Assembly (NCBI RefSeq): GCF_004023625.1
Contig: NZ_RPDJ01000033.1
Location: forward strand, 95,734-159,733
Reading direction: 5' to 3'
Origin: Streptomyces cavernae
GTDB lineage: Bacteria > Actinomycetota > Actinomycetes > Streptomycetales > Streptomycetaceae
DNA: 64,000 bases
In this document: positions 53,235-63,000 of the stretch, piece after piece
Numbering within the stretch: position 1 is the first letter of the stretch
How the letters are laid out: every line of letters begins with the position of its first letter
Notes under the pieces: generated by a model
The model's input: only the letters and a program-made list of their open reading frames with translations
Told to the model about the DNA's origin: nothing
The model's database searches: none
Program-made: the position numbers and the translations under genes

Positions 53235-54491
53235 ATGCCCGCTTCCGTGCCCTTGCCCTCCGCCGTGATCGATGACTCCGCCCCGCCGCCTGTGAGCGTG
53301 TCGGGCCCAGCACACCTGTTGCGGGTAACGGCGCTGATGGCGGGCAGTTGTCTGCCCGTGCTGGGGGCGGTGTTGATCGCTCCTGTGCTGCCGAAGATGC
53401 AGGACCACTTCGCGTCGATCCCCGGCGCCAAGGCGCTGGTTCCGCTGGCGCTGACCGTTCCTGCCTTGGCGCTGGCGCTGCTGGCCCCGTTCGCAGGGGT
53501 GATCGTCGACCGCCTGGGCCGCAAGCGTCTGCTGCTGGTGGCGACCGTCCTGTACGCGCTGTTCGGCACAGCACCGCTCTGGCTGGACTCGCTGGGCGCG
53601 ATCATCGCCAGCCGCGCCTTGGTCGGCGTCGCCGAGGCCGCCATCATGACCTGCTGCACCACCCTGATCGGGGACTACTACTCCGGTCACCGGCGGGTGA
53701 AATACCTAGCCCTGCAGACCATGTGCGCCTCCGCGTCCGCCACTGCCTTCTTCGTGCTCGGGGGCGCTGCCGGCGCGGCGGGCTGGCGAGTCCCGTTCTG
53801 GGTCTACGCGGTGAGCCTGCTGCTCGCCCCGGTGCTGGCCCTCGCCCTCCCCAGTCCGGCGGTGCGCGAGGCCACAAAGAGAGCCACGGAGGGTGTCCGG
53901 CCCGCACGTCGCCCGTTCCCCTGGCGGCAGATGGCGGGCATCTGCGCCCTGACCTTCTTCGGGGCGATGGTCTTCTACACCGTTCCGGTGGAGATGGCGT
54001 ACCTGCTCGACGGCCTCGGAGTGGAGAACACCGGTGTGATCGGTCTGGCCACCGCGGTCGCGAGCGCCGCCACGGTGGCCGGAGCAATCACCTTCGCGCG
54101 TCTGAAGCGCTCCCCGGACCCGATGCTGCCCACCGTCTTCGCCATCTGCGCGGCCGGCTTCGGCGTGATGTTCCTCGCCGGCGGTGTCCCCCTGCTGGTG
54201 ATCGGTGCGGTGATCAACTGCCTGGGTACGGGGATGCTGTTGCCGGCGCTCCTCACCAGTGCCATGTCCCGGCTGGAGTACGAGGACCGCGGCCGGGGCA
54301 CGGGCCTGTGGACGGCGGCCTTCTTCGGCGGCGCGTTCGTGTGCCCGCTGGTGCTGCTCGCCGTGGAGTCGGCGGTCGGCACTCTGGTCGGCGCCGTGGG
54401 ACTGCTGGGGCTGGCAACCGCGGCGGTCGCGCTCGGACTGCTGGTGGCCCGGTGGCGGGCCTGGAACCCGGCCCGCACGGCATCCGCCTGA
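53235..54491 (+). CDS. MFS transporter of the aromatic cluster
   Basis: A 418-residue major facilitator with about 12 membrane segments. The loop 2-3 signature GVIVDRLGRKRLLLV and ALVGVAEAAIMTCCTTLIGDYYSGHRR are of the MFS type. The C-terminal half includes GICALTFFGAMVFYTVPVEMAYLLDGLGV. This layout is shared by transporters of aromatic acids and drugs. It lies between the ring-cleavage and CoA-activation genes, so it probably imports or exports the pathway substrate. ATG at 53235 has GGAG upstream. Specificity unknown. Confidence 0.9.
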   Translation: MPASVPLPSAVIDDSAPPPVSVSGPAHLLRVTALMAGSCLPVLGAVLIAPVLPKMQDHFASIPGAKALVPLALTVPALALALLAPFAGVIVDRLGRKRLLLVATVLYALFGTAPLWLDSLGAIIASRALVGVAEAAIMTCCTTLIGDYYSGHRRVKYLALQTMCASASATAFFVLGGAAGAAGWRVPFWVYAVSLLLAPVLALALPSPAVREATKRATEGVRPARRPFPWRQMAGICALTFFGAMVFYTVPVEMAYLLDGLGVENTGVIGLATAVASAATVAGAITFARLKRSPDPMLPTVFAICAAGFGVMFLAGGVPLLVIGAVINCLGTGMLLPALLTSAMSRLEYEDRGRGTGLWTAAFFGGAFVCPLVLLAVESAVGTLVGAVGLLGLATAAVALGLLVARWRAWNPARTASA

Positions 54492-54657
54492 ACTCCCCTC
54501 CACCCCAGCCACACCGAGACCGACATGACCGGATCCGCCGCGCCCGCCTTGCGCAGGGCGGGCGCCCGCAAGCCGCTGCTCGGCCGCACCGGCACGGTGG
54601 ACGCGGTCACCCCCACATCGAGCATCAGCAACCTGACACAGAAAGGGCCCTCCTGCC

Positions 54658-55467
54658 ATGGACAAGGTCTGTGCGAGCGCCGCCGAGGCGGTCGCCGACA
54701 TCACCGACCGCGCCTCGCTGGCCGTCGGCGGCTTCGGCCTCAGTGGCATCCCGGCCGTCCTCATCCAAGCCCTGTACGACCAGGGCGCGACCGGCCTGAG
54801 TGTCGTGTCCAACAACTGCGGCGTGGACGGACAGGGTCTGGGCATCCTGCTCGCCGCGGGCCGGATTGCTCGCGTCACCGGCTCCTACGTGGGCGAGAAC
54901 AAGGAGTTCGCCCGCCAGTACCTGTCCGGCGAACTGGAGGTCGAACTCGTCCCGCAGGGCACGCTCGCCGAACGCCTGCGCGCCGGCGGCGCCGGCATCC
55001 CCGCCTTCTACACCCCGGCGGGCGTGGGCACCCAGGTCGCCCGCGGCGGGCTGCCCTGGCGCTACGCCGCTGGGGGCACCTCCCGGACGGAGTCTGGGGG
55101 AGGTACGGTCGCCGTGGCCTCCCCTCCCAAGGAGACCCGCGAATTCGCCGGCCGCCGTTACGTCCTGGAGCACGGCCTCACCACCGACTTCGCTCTCGTA
55201 CGCGCCTGGCGCGGCGACCGCCACGGCAACCTCGTCTTCCGCAAGGCGTCGGCCAACTTCAACCCGCTCGCTGCGATGGCCGGCCGCATCACCATCGCCG
55301 AGGTCGAAGAACTGGTGGAGCCGGGCGAGTTGAACCCCGACGCCGTGCACACGCCGGGCGTCTTCGTCCAGCGGGTGGTGGAGCTGACCGGCGAACAGGC
55401 CGCGGACAAGCAGATCGAACACGTTCGCATTTCCGCGTCTTCGACACGAGGGGCCACACACGCATGA
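54658..55467 (+). CDS. 3-oxoacid CoA-transferase subunit A
   Basis: A 269-residue alpha subunit of the succinyl-CoA:3-oxoacid (or 3-oxoadipate) transferase. Motifs: LAVGGFGLSGIPAVLIQALYDQG, VSNNCGVDGQGLGILL, GSYVGENKEFARQYLSGELEVELVPQGTLAERLRAGGAGIPAFYTPAGVGTQV, REFAGRRYVLE. The family normally reads GLPWRYDADG(S/T)VAVASP; here an extra in-frame run (GGTSRTESGGGT) separates RYAA from VAVASP, encoded by an inserted palindromic repeat. The enzyme may still work because the insertion is in a surface loop. Overlaps subunit B by four bases. Confidence 0.9.
   Translation: MDKVCASAAEAVADITDRASLAVGGFGLSGIPAVLIQALYDQGATGLSVVSNNCGVDGQGLGILLAAGRIARVTGSYVGENKEFARQYLSGELEVELVPQGTLAERLRAGGAGIPAFYTPAGVGTQVARGGLPWRYAAGGTSRTESGGGTVAVASPPKETREFAGRRYVLEHGLTTDFALVRAWRGDRHGNLVFRKASANFNPLAAMAGRITIAEVEELVEPGELNPDAVHTPGVFVQRVVELTGEQAADKQIEHVRISASSTRGATHA
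55069..55106. repeat. Streptomyces-type palindromic repeat inserted inside the CoA-transferase A gene
   Basis: GCTGGGGGCACCTCCCG followed by GACGGAGTCTGGGGGAGGT is the common intergenic palindrome, with ACCTCCC/GGGAGGT arms. It lies in coding sequence, in frame, and adds about 11 residues compared with the family. Confidence 0.7.
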
Positions 55468-56126
55468 CCACACTCATCGGCTGGACGCGGAACCAGATGG
55501 CCGCCCGCGCCGCCGCCGAACTCGCCGACGGCTCCTACGTCAACCTCGGCATCGGCCTGCCCACCCTCATCCCCGGCCACCTCCCGCCCGGCATCCACGT
55601 CGTCCTGCACTCCGAGAACGGCATCCTCGGCACCGGCCCGTACCCGACCGAGGACGAGGTCGACCCCGACCTGATCAACGCGGGCAAGGAGACCGTCACC
55701 GTCCTGCCCGGAGCCTCCTTCTTCGACTCCGCGCTCTCCTTCGGCATGATCCGCGGCGGTCACATCGACACCGCGGTCCTGGGAGCCATGCAGGTGTCGG
55801 CCCACGGCGACCTGGCCAACTGGATGATCCCCGGCAAGATGGTCAAGGGCATGGGCGGCGCCATGGACCTCGTCCACGGCGCCCGCCGCGTCATCGTCCT
55901 GATGGAACACACCGCCAAGGACGGCAGCCCCAAGATTCTCACCGAATGCACTCTGCCCCTCACCGGCGAGCGCTGCGTCCACCGGATCATCACCGATCTC
56001 GGCGTCCTCGACGTCACCGAACACGGCCTCGCCCTCGTCGAGACAGCCCCGCACGTGACCATCGAGGACATCGCGGCTCGCACCGGCGCTCCCCTGCGCC
56101 TGGACAGCTTCACGGCTGCCTGCTGA
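55464..56126 (+). CDS. 3-oxoacid CoA-transferase subunit B
   Basis: A 220-residue beta subunit. The catalytic Glu51 is in VVLHSENGILG (SENG motif), which forms the CoA thioester. Other features are VNLGIGLPTLIPGHLPPG, GKETVTVLPGASFFDSALSFGMIRGGHIDTAVLGAMQVSAHGDLANWMIPG and GMGGAMDLVHGARRVIVLMEHTAKDGSPKIL. Together with subunit A it activates a 3-oxo acid (acetoacetate, 3-oxoadipate or similar) with CoA from succinyl-CoA. This links the ring-cleavage products to central metabolism. Confidence 0.93.
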   Translation: MTTLIGWTRNQMAARAAAELADGSYVNLGIGLPTLIPGHLPPGIHVVLHSENGILGTGPYPTEDEVDPDLINAGKETVTVLPGASFFDSALSFGMIRGGHIDTAVLGAMQVSAHGDLANWMIPGKMVKGMGGAMDLVHGARRVIVLMEHTAKDGSPKILTECTLPLTGERCVHRIITDLGVLDVTEHGLALVETAPHVTIEDIAARTGAPLRLDSFTAAC

Positions 56127-56186
56127 ACCGCTCCTGACGACTGACGGTTCCGGATCGTGCCGACGACCACGACAACAGGAGCATTC

Positions 56187-56480
56187 ATGATCATCGCGAT
56201 GGGCAGTGCCCGAGCTCTCCCCGGACGCAGGGAGGACCTGACGTCCGCCGCCCGCGAGATGGCCGCGGCCACCCGCGTCGAAGACGGATGCCACTCCTAC
56301 GGCTTCTTCTCCGACATCGACGACGAGAACACGATCGTCAGCCTGGAGACCTGGCGGGATCAGGACGCACTCGACGCACACATGGCCCACCCGCGCACCC
56401 AGGAATTCCTGGCGCACACCGCACAGCTGGTCGAGGGCACCCCCAGCCTCACCATCCACCGGGTGCCCGACTCCGGCTGA
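56187..56480 (+). CDS. Antibiotic-biosynthesis-monooxygenase (ABM) domain protein
   Basis: A 97-residue ferredoxin-like ABM protein. MIIAMGSARALPGRREDLTSAAREMAAATRVEDGCHSYGFFSDIDDENTIVSLETWRDQDALDAHMAHPRTQEF has the family strands and the ETWRDQDALDAHMAHP helix. Such cofactor-free enzymes (YgiN-like) oxidise quinols or hydroxylated aromatics. It may oxidise a hydroquinone produced by the monooxygenase encoded just downstream. ATG at 56187 follows ACAGGAGC. Confidence 0.88.
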   Translation: MIIAMGSARALPGRREDLTSAAREMAAATRVEDGCHSYGFFSDIDDENTIVSLETWRDQDALDAHMAHPRTQEFLAHTAQLVEGTPSLTIHRVPDSG

Positions 56481-56565
56481 CACACCGGCGCCCCAGGCCG
56501 ACTCCCACCGCCCTGGCCACACCGCAGCAGGCCGGGCCCGGCGAAATCCCACCGAGGAGCCCCCT

Positions 56566-57807
56566 ATGAGCACCGCCCCCGTCAAGCCCGGTCGCGTCGC
56601 CGTCATCGGCGCCGGCCCGGCCGGTATGGCCACCGCCCTGTCGGTGCACCAGGCCGGCCATGACGTGATCCTGCTGGAGCGCTATCCGCAGGCCCGGCCG
56701 GCCGGCAACATCCTCAACCTGTGGCCGGCGCCCATCAAGGCGCTCGGCCTGCTCGGCGTGGACACCACTGATCTCGGCGCGCCCTGCCACTCGGAGTTCC
56801 GCTCCGCGGCCGGCCGCACCCGGGCGACGGTGAAACTCCCCGAAGACGTGGTGCAGAGATATGGCGGCGGGTTCATCGGTCTGCTCCGGCCGGGACTCTA
56901 CGAACGGCTGCTCGCCGCACTGCCGCCGGGCATGCTGCAGGTCAACCGCGCGGTGGACGGCTTCGAGCAGGACGAGGCCGGCGTACGGCTGCACATGGCC
57001 GACGGCGATGTCATCGAGGTCGACGTCGTGGTGGGCGCGGACGGCATCGACTCTCTCGTCCGGCGCACCCTGTGGGGCGATACACCCAAGCGCGAGCACA
57101 ACCTGCACATCTTCGGCGGGTACACCTTCGCCGAGGACGTCCGGGCGGAGAGAGGACTGTGCGTCATCTCCCACAACCGGACCGTGCAGGGCAGTTGGAC
57201 CGACATCCGGCACAAGGGTCGTGACGGATTCCAGTGGTGGGTCCTCAGCGCTCACGACGCCCGCCAGGAGTTCACGGGAGACCGGCACGCCACCGCCACA
57301 GCGATGGGCGCCGACTTCGCTGCCCCGCTGCCGCAGCTGATCGCCGCCACCGACCCGGAGAACGTGCAGCACTGGGTCCTGCGCGACCGCAAGCCGATCA
57401 AGCAGTGGTCGAAGGGCCGGGCCACGCTCGTCGGCGACGCCGCCCACGCCACCTCGCCCTACGCCGCCTACGGTGCCGGCATGGCCACCGAGGACGGCTA
57501 CTTCCTCGGCCGCCGCCTGGCCGGAGTGGACCTGTCCGACTACACCGCCGTACGGGCCGCACTGGACGCGTTCGAGGCACCGCGCAAGCCGCACACCGCC
57601 CGCCAGGTCCAGCAGGCATGGATGCTGGGCAAGGTGTTCCACCACGCACCGGCACCACTGCGGCCCGTACGCGATGCCCTCCTCGACCGCACACCGTTCC
57701 TGCAGAAGGTCATCGGGGATTCCTCGGGAGAAATCCTCGCCCAGCTCACTGCCCTCGACGAGGCCGAGCAACGCTTCACGGCCGTCCGCAGCCCGAATGC
57801 ACAGTGA
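56566..57807 (+). CDS. Second FAD-dependent aromatic monooxygenase
   Basis: A 413-residue group A hydroxylase. VAVIGAGPAGMATALSVHQAGHDV is the FAD motif, VVVGADGIDSLVRRTLWG the DG motif, and GRATLVGDAAHATSPYAAYGAGMATEDGYFLGRRL the second FAD motif. It differs clearly from the monooxygenase at 48744-49871, suggesting a second hydroxylation. HQAGHDVILLERYPQARPAGNILNLWP is similar to the salicylate/3-hydroxybenzoate hydroxylase branch. Last recognisable gene of the cluster, ending before an IS relic. Confidence 0.88.
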   Translation: MSTAPVKPGRVAVIGAGPAGMATALSVHQAGHDVILLERYPQARPAGNILNLWPAPIKALGLLGVDTTDLGAPCHSEFRSAAGRTRATVKLPEDVVQRYGGGFIGLLRPGLYERLLAALPPGMLQVNRAVDGFEQDEAGVRLHMADGDVIEVDVVVGADGIDSLVRRTLWGDTPKREHNLHIFGGYTFAEDVRAERGLCVISHNRTVQGSWTDIRHKGRDGFQWWVLSAHDARQEFTGDRHATATAMGADFAAPLPQLIAATDPENVQHWVLRDRKPIKQWSKGRATLVGDAAHATSPYAAYGAGMATEDGYFLGRRLAGVDLSDYTAVRAALDAFEAPRKPHTARQVQQAWMLGKVFHHAPAPLRPVRDALLDRTPFLQKVIGDSSGEILAQLTALDEAEQRFTAVRSPNAQ

Positions 57808-57929
57808 CGACCACATCCGGCTCCCAGCCGGAGAAAGCGACATCCACACACTGCCGACCCAGAGATCACCGCGATGCCGGCCGGCCCCATCGCCGTTTCA
57901 CCGCCGGCCTCGGCACCTGCACCGACTCG

Positions 57930-58100
57930 TCACCCATCGAAGGTGTGTTTCGTGCTCGGCCTGGCGTCCGGCTCCGTATCCGGATGTGATGCGGCACCTG
58001 GTCGAGGGCTTGCGGGGTGCGGGACTGCTGGGCAACTGGCGTGTTCCCGGCGAAGTCGTGTACCGAGCTGTCAGGAAGTGGGGCGCAACACCCATCCCGT
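57930..58100 (+). pseudogene. IS4-type transposase fragment
   Basis: KVCFVLGLASGS in one frame and YPDVMRHLVEGLRGAGLLGNW plus RVPGEVVYRAVRKWGATPI in the next frame match the N-terminal domain of Streptomyces IS4-like transposases (pattern VVYFVLALxLFxxSGYxEVMRxLVxGL ... W.VP...A...A...LG..P.). A frameshift splits it and the catalytic DDE part is gone. It overlaps the 3' end of the nucleotidyltransferase gene on the other strand. Based on recollection of the family. Confidence 0.5.
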
Positions 58101-58955
58101 GGCGCGGTCGAGTCCCAACAAGCCCTCGAAAGACGGAGTCCGTTGGACTGCGAAAACGCCGGCCAAGTTCGAGCCGTGTTGGAGAAACAGGGAAGGGTGT
58201 GAGTACCCCTCCCTCAGCGGTCCGCCGAGCAGGTCGAGCACCTGCTTCACCGCAGTCGCCAACGCCATGGGGTCGGCCCGTTCAGCCACCGCCTGATGAC
58301 CGTCCAGGAGAGACTTACCCCGTTCCGGGTCCGCGCTCAGCAGTCTGCGCGGAAGCCATTTACCGATACCCGTCCACGCACTGTGGTGGGCGGACAGCAG
58401 GTGTGCTGCCTCGCGCAGGGTGTGGTCGGCGATGGACAGCTGCTCGTACCGATCAGCGGGCGAGGTATCGAGCAGATCGTCCATGTAGCAGGTGAGCACG
58501 TAACGGCCGTGCTCCCACTCCGCCGGGGTCAGGGCGGGAGGGCCGGCCGCGAGTACCGCTCGCGCCTTATCGCGGGTACGGGCCAAATAGCCGTGTGGGT
58601 CGGTCAGGGGCAAGCCCTCGGCATAGATGAACAGAACGGTCCCGCGGCGACGGGCACGGTCCCACTGGAAGAACTCGGGCACGTCCGTGACGGTGTGCAA
58701 GAACAACTCGGCCAGGCGGCCGTCGTGGCGGATGATCTCGCGGCGGCTGCTGTCCGAGTCTGGTAGGAGGATGGCCACGTCCAGATCACTGGCCGAGGTG
58801 GCGCGGCCCTGGACGGCCGAGCCACCGAGCACGGCGCCCAGGGCGTGCGGGGCCTGCTGGACCTCGCCGCCGACGACCGGGCTGCCGCCGACGTCCACTT
58901 GCGTGCGGCGCAGCGGAGCATCGACGAACACGGCTGGCACGGCCTGCCGCCCCAA
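58071..58955 (-). CDS. Nucleotidyltransferase-domain protein (minimal nucleotidyltransferase type)
   Basis: A protein of up to 294 residues with the Pol-beta-like nucleotidyltransferase motif LGGSAVQGRATSASDLDVAILL (GS-x..-SDLD, Asp57/Asp59). A helical C-terminal region follows with LPLTDPHGYLARTRDKARAVL, YVLTCYMDDLLDTSPADRYEQLSIADHTLREAAHLL, like an accessory HEPN-type or AadA C-terminal domain. It may be an aminoglycoside adenylyltransferase-like or toxin/antitoxin-type transferase; there is no clear partner. The start is uncertain (a GTG nine codons in is possible). Flanked by an IS fragment, so horizontal acquisition is plausible. Confidence 0.72.
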   Translation of the reverse strand: MGRQAVPAVFVDAPLRRTQVDVGGSPVVGGEVQQAPHALGAVLGGSAVQGRATSASDLDVAILLPDSDSSRREIIRHDGRLAELFLHTVTDVPEFFQWDRARRRGTVLFIYAEGLPLTDPHGYLARTRDKARAVLAAGPPALTPAEWEHGRYVLTCYMDDLLDTSPADRYEQLSIADHTLREAAHLLSAHHSAWTGIGKWLPRRLLSADPERGKSLLDGHQAVAERADPMALATAVKQVLDLLGGPLREGYSHPSLFLQHGSNLAGVFAVQRTPSFEGLLGLDRATGWVLRPTS

Positions 58956-59099
58956 CTGCGAACCGCTCTCTCGACGCTGCCCCGGCTGCCCCGGCCGACC
59001 TGTTCCTAGCGCCCCGACAGGCGACGTCCGCCCCGTCGCGACGCCCGGAACGCCCTTTCAGCAGAGTCTCGCGAGGGACACCGGGGCTTCAGCCTCATA

Positions 59100-59960
59100 T
59101 CAGGCGTCGTAGGTGTAGAAGCCGCGGCCGCTCTTGCGGCCGAGGTGGCCGGCGGCGACCATGCGGCGCAGCAGGGCGGGCGGCGCGTACAGCGGCTCCT
59201 TGAACTCCTCGTACATGGACTCGGCGACCGCCTGGGCGGTGTCCAGGCCGATGAGGTCGAGCAGACGCAGCGGGCCCATCGGGTGGGCGCAGCCGAGTTC
59301 CATGCCCTGGTCGATGTCGTCGGGGCGTGCCGCACCGGACTCCACCATCCGTACCGCGCTGAGCAGGTAGGGCACGAGCAGGGCGTTGACGACGAAGCCG
59401 GAGCGGTCAGGCGCCTGGATGGCCTGTTTGCCCAGCCGGCCGACGAGGTCGCGGGTGAGCTGGACGGTCTCCTGGCTGGTGGTGAGGGCGGGGATGACCT
59501 CGACCAGTTGCTGAACCGGCACCGGGTTGAAGAAGTGCATTCCGATGAGCCGGCCCGGTCGCTCGGTGGCGACGGCGAGGTCGACGATGGGGATGGAGGA
59601 GGTGTTGGTGGCCAGGATCGCCGCAGGGTCTTCGACCGCCTTGTCCAGGGTGCGCAGGACGTCGGTCTTGATGTCGCGGTTCTCGGCGACGGCCTCGATG
59701 ACGAACTGGCGGTCGGCCATGTCACTGAGGTCGTGGGTGAAGGAGAGCCGGGCGAGGGCCTGGTCGCGCTGTTCCTCACTGAGTTTGCCGCGCCGCACCC
59801 CCGTGTCGAGGGATGCGGTGAGCCGGCGGCGGCCGGCCTCGACGGCGTCCGGGGTGGCCTCGGCCACCCGGACGTCGATGCCGCTGCGGGCGGCGACCTC
59901 GGCGATGCCGGAGCCCATGAGGCCGCAGCCGACGACGCCGAGACGGGTAACGGGATTCAT
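59100..59960 (-). CDS. 3-hydroxyacyl-CoA (3-hydroxybutyryl-CoA) dehydrogenase
   Basis: A 286-residue NAD-dependent oxidoreductase. The NAD motif is LGVVGCGLMGSGIAEVAARSG. The catalytic dyad is in IGMHFFNPVPVQQLVEVI (His), with Glu at FVIEAVAENRDIK. The C-terminal domain has GFVVNALLVPYLLSAVRMVESG and GCAHPMGPLRLLDLIGLDT. It interconverts 3-hydroxybutyryl-CoA and acetoacetyl-CoA or homologues. It lies 48 bases downstream of icmF on the same strand, so they are probably an operon handling branched and straight C4 acyl-CoAs. Confidence 0.93.
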   Translation of the reverse strand: MNPVTRLGVVGCGLMGSGIAEVAARSGIDVRVAEATPDAVEAGRRRLTASLDTGVRRGKLSEEQRDQALARLSFTHDLSDMADRQFVIEAVAENRDIKTDVLRTLDKAVEDPAAILATNTSSIPIVDLAVATERPGRLIGMHFFNPVPVQQLVEVIPALTTSQETVQLTRDLVGRLGKQAIQAPDRSGFVVNALLVPYLLSAVRMVESGAARPDDIDQGMELGCAHPMGPLRLLDLIGLDTAQAVAESMYEEFKEPLYAPPALLRRMVAAGHLGRKSGRGFYTYDA

Positions 59961-60008
59961 CTGATGTCCTGTCCGATGAGTGGGTGCGGTGTGGTTCTGT
60001 GAGGTGCC

Positions 60009-63000
60009 TCAGACGTTGCGGCGGTATTGGCCGCCCACCTCGAAGAAGGCCTCGGTGATCTGCTGGAGCGAGCAGACCCGGGCCGCGTCCATGAGGACGG
60101 CGAAGACGTTCTGGCCGCTGACCGCCGCGTCCTTGAGAGCAGCCAGGGCGGCGTGGGCCGGGTCTCGGTGGCGGGCCTGGAAGTCCCGTACGCGGTCCAA
60201 CTGGGACACCTTCTCCTCTTCGGTGGCGCGGGCCAGCTCGATGGCGCCGGGTTCCGCGGTGTCGGCGTGGGGGGCGCGAAAGGTGTTGACGCCGATGATG
60301 GGCAGGGTGCCGTCGTGCTTGCGCTGCTCGTAGAGCATCGACTCGTCCTGGATGCGACCGCGCTGATAGCCGGTCTCCATGGCGCCGAGCACACCACCGC
60401 GTTCGCTGATCCGCTCGAATTCCTGCATGACGGCCTCTTCGACCAGGTCGGTGAGTTCGTCGATGATGAACGAGCCTTGCAGCGGGTTCTCGTTCATGGC
60501 CAGCCCCCACTCCCGGTTGATGATCAGCTGGATGGCCAGGGCCCGGCGGACGGAGTCCTCGGTGGGGGTGGTGACGGCCTCGTCGTAGGCGTTGGTGTGC
60601 AGGCTGTTGCAGTTGTCGTAGATGGCGATGAGCGCCTGCAGGGTGGTGCGGATGTCGTTGAAGTCCATCTCCTGGGCGTGCAGGGAGCGTCCGGAGGTCT
60701 GGACGTGGTACTTCAGCTTCTGGCTGCGTTCGTTGGCGCCGTACTTGTCCTTCATCGCGACGGCCCAGATGCGGCGGGCCACGCGGCCGAGGACGGAGTA
60801 TTCGGGGTCCATGCCGTTGGAGAAGAAGAACGACAGGTTGGGGGCGAAGTCATCGATGTGCATGCCCCGGGCGAGGTACGCCTCGACGTAGGTGAAGCCG
60901 TTGGCCAGCGTGAAGGCGAGCTGACTGATGGGATTCGCGCCGGCCTCCGCGATGTGGTAGCCGGAGATGGACACCGAGTAGAAGTTGCGGACCTTGTTGG
61001 CGATGAACCACTCCTGGATGTCGGCCATCATCCGCAGGCTGAACTCCGTGGAGAACAAGCAGGTGTTCTGGCCCTGGTCCTCCTTCAGGATGTCGGCCTG
61101 CACCGTGCCGCGCACGTTCGCCAGCGCGTGCGCCCGCAGCTCGGCCGTCTCCTCGGGTGAGGGGTCGCGGCCCTCGGCGGCCCGGAAGCGGTCGATCTGC
61201 TGGTCGATCGCGGTGTTGAGGAAGAAGGCCAGGATGGTCGGCGCGGGCCCGTTGATGGTCATGGAGACCGAGGTGGTCGGGGCGACCAGGTCGAAGCCGT
61301 CGTAGAGCGCCTTCATGTCGTCCAGCGTGGCCACCGAGACGCCGGAGGTGCCGACCTTGCCGTAGATGTCCGGGCGTTCGTCCGGGTCGCGGCCGTAGAG
61401 GGTGACCGAGTCGAAGGCGGTGGACAGCCGGGTGGCCGACTGGCCGTCGGAGAGCAGCTTGAAACGCCGGTTGGTGCGGAACGGATCTCCCTCGCCGGCG
61501 AACATCCGCGCCGGGTCCTCGCCGTCGCGCTTGAAGGGGAAAACCCCGGAAGTGAAGGGGAAGTGGCCGGGCAGGTTCTCCCGACGCCAGAAACGCACGA
61601 GCTCACCGTGGTCGGTGAAGCGTGGCAGGGCGACGCGGGGGATCCTGTTGCCCGAGAGGGACTCGCGGGTCAGCTTGGTGCGGATCTCCTTGTCCCGGAC
61701 CTTCACGACCTGTTCGTCGCCGGAGTAGGACTTCACTACGGCGGGCCAGTTCTCGATCTGCTCCGTGACCTCATGCGGGAGACGTTTGCGGGCGTCCGCC
61801 AGCAGCGACGACACGTTCCCGGCGTCGGAGCCCGCCTCGGCGAGCTCGCCCTCGACTGCTGCCAGGCGCTGCACCCGCCGGGCCGCCTCGGCCAGCCGCT
61901 CGGTCTCGCTGTGGTACACCCGGACCGTGTCGGTGATCTCGGCGAGGTAGCGCACCCGGTCCGCGGGCACCACCTGCCGGATGCCGGAGGAATGGCGGAC
62001 GTCGACCGGCGCCAGCGTGCCCTCCGACAAGGGCAGACCCTTGTCCGCCAGAGCCGTCTTCAGGTGCTGGTGGAGCGCGGTGACCCCGTCGTCGTTGAAG
62101 GTGGCCGCCGAGGTTCCGTACACCGGCATGTCGTCGGGCTTCATGCCGAACGCCTCGCGGTTGCGGACCAGTTGGCGACCCACATCGCGCAGCGCGTCCT
62201 TGGCGCCGCGGCGCTCGAACTTGTTGATCGCCACGACGTCGGCGAAGTCGAGCATGTCGATCTTCTCCAGCTGCGAGGCTGCGCCGAACTCCGGCGTCAT
62301 CACGTACAGCGAAGTGTCGACGAACGGCACGATCGCCGCGTCGCCCTGGCCGATGCCCGGCGTTTCCACGATCACCAGATCGAACCCGGCGGCCTTCACC
62401 ACGTCGATCACGTCGGACAGGTGCTCGGGCAGCTCGCGGCTGCCGCGGGTGGCCAGGCTCCGGAAAAAGACCCCCTTGCCGTCCAGGGAGTTCATACGGA
62501 TGCGGTCGCCGAGCAACGCACCGCCGCCCCGGCGCCGGGTCGGGTCGACCGCGATCACCGCGATCCGCAGCTTGTCCTGCTGGTCGACGCGGAAGCGGCG
62601 CACCAACTCATCGGTCAGTGACGACTTCCCGGAGCCGCCGGTGCCGGTGATACCGAGCACCGGAACCGGGCCGGCGGCGGCAGCGGAACGCAACTGCCGC
62701 AGGAAGTCCGGGGGCAGCTTGCCGAGTTCCGCACCGGTGATGGCGCGGGCGACCGCGAACCGGTCGCCGGCGAGTACGGCGGCGGCGTCGGCCGGCTTGC
62801 CGTCCCACAGGTCGAAGTCGCAGTCCTTCACGACCGAGTTGACCATCCCGGCGAGACCCATCCGCTGGCCGTCCTCCGGGGAGAAGATGGTCACTCCGCT
62901 GTTGCGCAGCCGGGAGATCTCCTCGGGCACGATGACGCCGCCTCCGCCGCCCACGACGCGGACATGGTCCGCTCCCTGCGTGCGCAGCGACTGCACCAGG

